This document shows, piece after piece, positions 6,480 through 8,528 of a stretch of DNA of 8,528 nucleotides. A program made the translations under genes and the position numbers. The stretch comes from an uncultured Clostridia bacterium (GTDB lineage: Bacteria > Bacillota > Clostridia > Oscillospirales > Oscillospiraceae): positions 1 through 8,528 of the forward strand of contig CAMWSZ010000109.1 of assembly GCA_947177005.1 (NCBI GenBank). Reading direction: 5' to 3'. Within the stretch, counting starts at the first letter, position 1. Each line of letters begins with the position of its first letter. The notes beneath the pieces were generated by a model. It did not search any database and was not told where the DNA came from. It worked only from the letters and a program-made list of their open reading frames with translations.

Positions 6480-6500
6480 CGGCATATGGACGGCGGCAGA

Positions 6501-7040
6501 TCAATCTTCAACGCCGTCTGTTTCCAGCAGGCCGTAGCCGCCGTTCTTGCGGCGGTAGACGATGCTGACAGCATTATCCATGTTGCGGTAGACGAAGAAG
6601 TCATGTCCCAGCAGATTCATCTGCAAGATCGCCTCGTCTTCACTCATAGGCTTTGCGGCGACGTGCTTGGTGCGGACGATCTGGAACTCCTCCTCGCTGA
6701 CGTCGAACTCAGCGGGGACGGTAGAGACCAGAGCGTCTTGCCGGAGTTGTTTTGCGAGTTTGGTTTTGTTTTTACGGATCTGGCGGTCGATGGTCGAGGA
6801 GGCGGCGTCGATAGCGCCTCTCATATCGCCGTCCCGGGATTCCTCCTGAGCGCGGAACAGCGTGCTGCCGCTGACGATAGTGACTTCCACGACGCAGCGG
6901 TGGCCTTTTTCCACCGAGAAGGTCACACGGGCTTCGGCGTCCCCATGGAAATACCGGTCCAATTTGGAGATTTTTTTCTCGGCATATTCCTTAATGGAGT
7001 CGTTCAGGGCCACCTTTTTGCAGGTAAATGTGAACTTCAT
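6501..7040 (-). CDS. hpf: Ribosome hibernation promoting factor, long form
   Basis: Encodes 179 residues, the usual size of long HPF. The N-terminal HPF/YfiA domain (about 2-97) starts MKFTFTCKKVALNDSIKEYA and has YFHGDAEARVTFSVEK and RGAIDAASSTIDRQIRKNK; it binds the 30S decoding region. The C-terminal dimerisation domain (about 118-175) has IVRTKHVAAKPMSEDEAILQ and GHDFFVYRN, followed by VSIVYRRKNGGYGLLE; it joins two 70S ribosomes into inactive 100S dimers in stationary phase or starvation. The start at 7040 has AAAGGAG 7 bases upstream. It lies 109 bases after argS and has its own promoter. Nothing is missing or truncated. Confidence 0.97.
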   Translation of the reverse strand: MKFTFTCKKVALNDSIKEYAEKKISKLDRYFHGDAEARVTFSVEKGHRCVVEVTIVSGSTLFRAQEESRDGDMRGAIDAASSTIDRQIRKNKTKLAKQLRQDALVSTVPAEFDVSEEEFQIVRTKHVAAKPMSEDEAILQMNLLGHDFFVYRNMDNAVSIVYRRKNGGYGLLETDGVED

Positions 7041-7080
7041 AAAATCGCTCCTTTCTTTTCCTGAGGGGTTATCTGTTCAT

Positions 7081-7109
7081 AGTATACCATTTTTTTCCGG
7101 GCTTGTACA
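7081..7109 (-). promoter_or_regulatory. Sigma-A promoter of hpf
   Basis: On the - strand TGTACA (7104-7109), a 17-base spacer and TATACT (7081-7086) with an extended -10 (TGG directly before). The leader would be about 34 bases. The weaker -35 is compensated by the extended -10. No GC-rich terminator lies between argS and this point, so some hpf mRNA may also come from argS read-through. Confidence 0.75.
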
Positions 7110-7149
7110 GAATTATTTTTCAATTTCACCAAATTTTTTTCATGTGCGC

Positions 7150-8528
7150 TTACATCCGCTCCGGGGCGTCCACGCCCAGCAGGCGCAGGCCATTTTTCAG
7201 GACGCTGCGTGTGGCGTTGGCCAATTTCAGACGCGCCGCCAGGAGATTTTCTTCCTCGCCCTTGATGCGGCAGGCGGTATAAAAACGGTGGAAGCAGCCC
7301 GCCAGCTCAACCAGATAGCGGTTGATGTGGCTGGGGTCGTAGTCCCGCGCCGCCAGACGCAGGGCTTCACAGAAGAGGGAGAGCTGTTTTATCAGTGCGA
7401 TTTCGGTTTCACCGGCCAGCAGCGAGGGATCGGCTTCTTTCCTCACCGGATACCCCTCCGCCGCCAGGTTCCGCAGCAGACTGCAACTCCGGGCATGGGC
7501 GTACTCGACATAATAGATCGGATTTTCGCTGTCCTCCCGGACGGCCAGGCCCAGGTCGAAATCCATTTGGGTATCGGGTTTTGCATTGAAGAACCAGCGG
7601 GCGGCGTCCACCGGCACCTCATCCAGCAGGTCGCTGAGGGAGATCGCCTTGCCGGTGCGCTTGGACATCCGGACGGTTTCGCCGTCCCGCAGGAGCTTCA
7701 CCAGCTGCATCAAAACGATATCCAGACGGTTTGCGCCGTCCAGGCCCAGGGCGTCCATTGCGCCCTTCAGACGCGCCACATGGCCGTGGTGGTCGGCGCC
7801 CCAGACGTTGATGACTTTATCGAAGCCGCGCTTCTCGAATTTATTCCGGTGATAGGCGATATCGGCGGCAAAATAGGTATAAAAGCCGTTGGCGCGGCGC
7901 AGGACGTCGTCCTTCAGGTCCAGCTTGGCGATCTCCTTATCGCTCTTTCCGGCTTTGCGGAAATTTTCCTCTAAAATCCGGCTGGTAGCCAGCCACAGCG
8001 CGCCGTCCTGTTCATAGGTGTACCCGCGGTCCGCCAGCAGCCGCACGGTCTCGGCCACATAGCCGCTCTCGTGGAGGGACGACTCAAGGAACCACTCATC
8101 GTACTCGATTTTATAGCGCTGCAAATCGCTTTTCATCTTAGGAATATTCACTTCCAGGCCGAAGGACGCCAGCGCTTCCCGGCGTTCCTTTTCCGGCGCA
8201 TCCCGAAAGCTGCCGCCGTGCTTCTCATAAAATTTCTGCGCCAGTTCTTTGATGTCATCGCCCTGATAGCCGTCCGCGGGGAATTCCACCGCCTCTTCTC
8301 CCAGCAGGATCTGCAAGTAACGCGCCTCCAGGGAAACCGCGAATTTTTCGATCTGGTTTCCGGCGTCGTTGACGTAGAACTCGCGCCAGACGTCCGCCCC
8401 GGCGGCCTCTAGTACGGCGGCGAGGGTATCGCCCAGGACGCCGCCCCGGGCGTTGCCCATGTGCATCGGGCCGGTGGGGTTGGCGGAGACGAACTCCACC
8501 ATAATCTTCTGACCCTTCAAAGTGTCGG
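7150..8528 (-). CDS. argS: Arginyl-tRNA synthetase, 5' end beyond the window
   Basis: Class I aminoacyl-tRNA synthetase that charges tRNA-Arg with arginine using ATP. About 458 C-terminal residues are present; the frame is open past base 8528, and the N-terminal tRNA-recognition (Add-1) domain and start lie outside. A TTG at 8518-8520 is not a credible start, since it sits just before the catalytic core. Numbering from that codon: VEFVSANPTGPMHMGNARGG (8-27) holds the ATP-binding signature, here HMGN instead of HIGH; REFYVNDAGNQ (46-56); ADIAYHRNKF (218-227) and NVWGADHHGH (237-246) line the active site; RMSKRTG (283-289) is the KMSKS loop; about 336-456 is the anticodon-binding DALR domain, ending LRLLGVDAPERM as is usual for the family. 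The stop is at 7150-7152. Confidence 0.97.
   Translation of the reverse strand, partial: DTLKGQKIMVEFVSANPTGPMHMGNARGGVLGDTLAAVLEAAGADVWREFYVNDAGNQIEKFAVSLEARYLQILLGEEAVEFPADGYQGDDIKELAQKFYEKHGGSFRDAPEKERREALASFGLEVNIPKMKSDLQRYKIEYDEWFLESSLHESGYVAETVRLLADRGYTYEQDGALWLATSRILEENFRKAGKSDKEIAKLDLKDDVLRRANGFYTYFAADIAYHRNKFEKRGFDKVINVWGADHHGHVARLKGAMDALGLDGANRLDIVLMQLVKLLRDGETVRMSKRTGKAISLSDLLDEVPVDAARWFFNAKPDTQMDFDLGLAVREDSENPIYYVEYAHARSCSLLRNLAAEGYPVRKEADPSLLAGETEIALIKQLSLFCEALRLAARDYDPSHINRYLVELAGCFHRFYTACRIKGEEENLLAARLKLANATRSVLKNGLRLLGVDAPERM

Noticed and set aside
6862..7974. + strand open frame (370 codons) across hpf and argS
   Set aside because: It spans two recognised - strand genes and the hpf promoter, with no start signal or recognisable domain.

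Overview
The window looks like chromosomal DNA from a fairly GC-rich member of the Clostridia, most likely the Oscillospiraceae (Flavonifractor, Lawsonibacter and Oscillibacter type gut bacteria). This is inferred from a tRNA-sensing T-box leader, sigma-A type promoters, AAGGAGG-type ribosome binding sites, a Bce-type two-component system, a long-form hibernation factor and a protein with three S-layer homology repeats. No species is assigned.

Layout. One gene is on the + strand at the left edge (30-821, YdcF/DUF218-like, visibly more A/T-rich than the rest). Everything else reads on the - strand, so from right to left: argS (5' end cut by the window, 7150-8528), a long-form ribosome hibernation factor hpf (6501-7040) with its own promoter, a response regulator (5705-6379) and a Bce-type histidine kinase (4709-5695) 9 bases apart, an XRE regulator with a membrane domain (3828-4616), a complete tryptophan T-box riboswitch (3446-3727) with a consensus promoter, the TrpB2-type tryptophan synthase beta chain (2040-3410), and an S-layer homology protein (984-1955) ending at a strong hairpin terminator (864-901).

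How the genes work together. The clearest regulatory unit is T-box plus trpB2. Stem I with a UGG (Trp) specifier, the UGGN bulge and mutually exclusive antiterminator and terminator helices can all be drawn by hand, so trpB2 should be expressed when tRNA-Trp is uncharged. No trpA or other trp gene lies beside it, which fits an enzyme that makes Trp from serine and indole supplied from elsewhere. The two-component pair resembles cell-envelope stress and antimicrobial-peptide sensors, but the usual BceAB-type ABC transporter is absent and a membrane-anchored XRE regulator follows instead. argS and hpf are housekeeping genes.

Nothing here looks like a phage, insertion sequence, CRISPR array, rRNA or tRNA gene. 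The points most worth a second look are the T-box-controlled orphan trpB2, the S-layer homology protein with no export signal, and the transporter-less Bce-like system paired with a membrane XRE protein.
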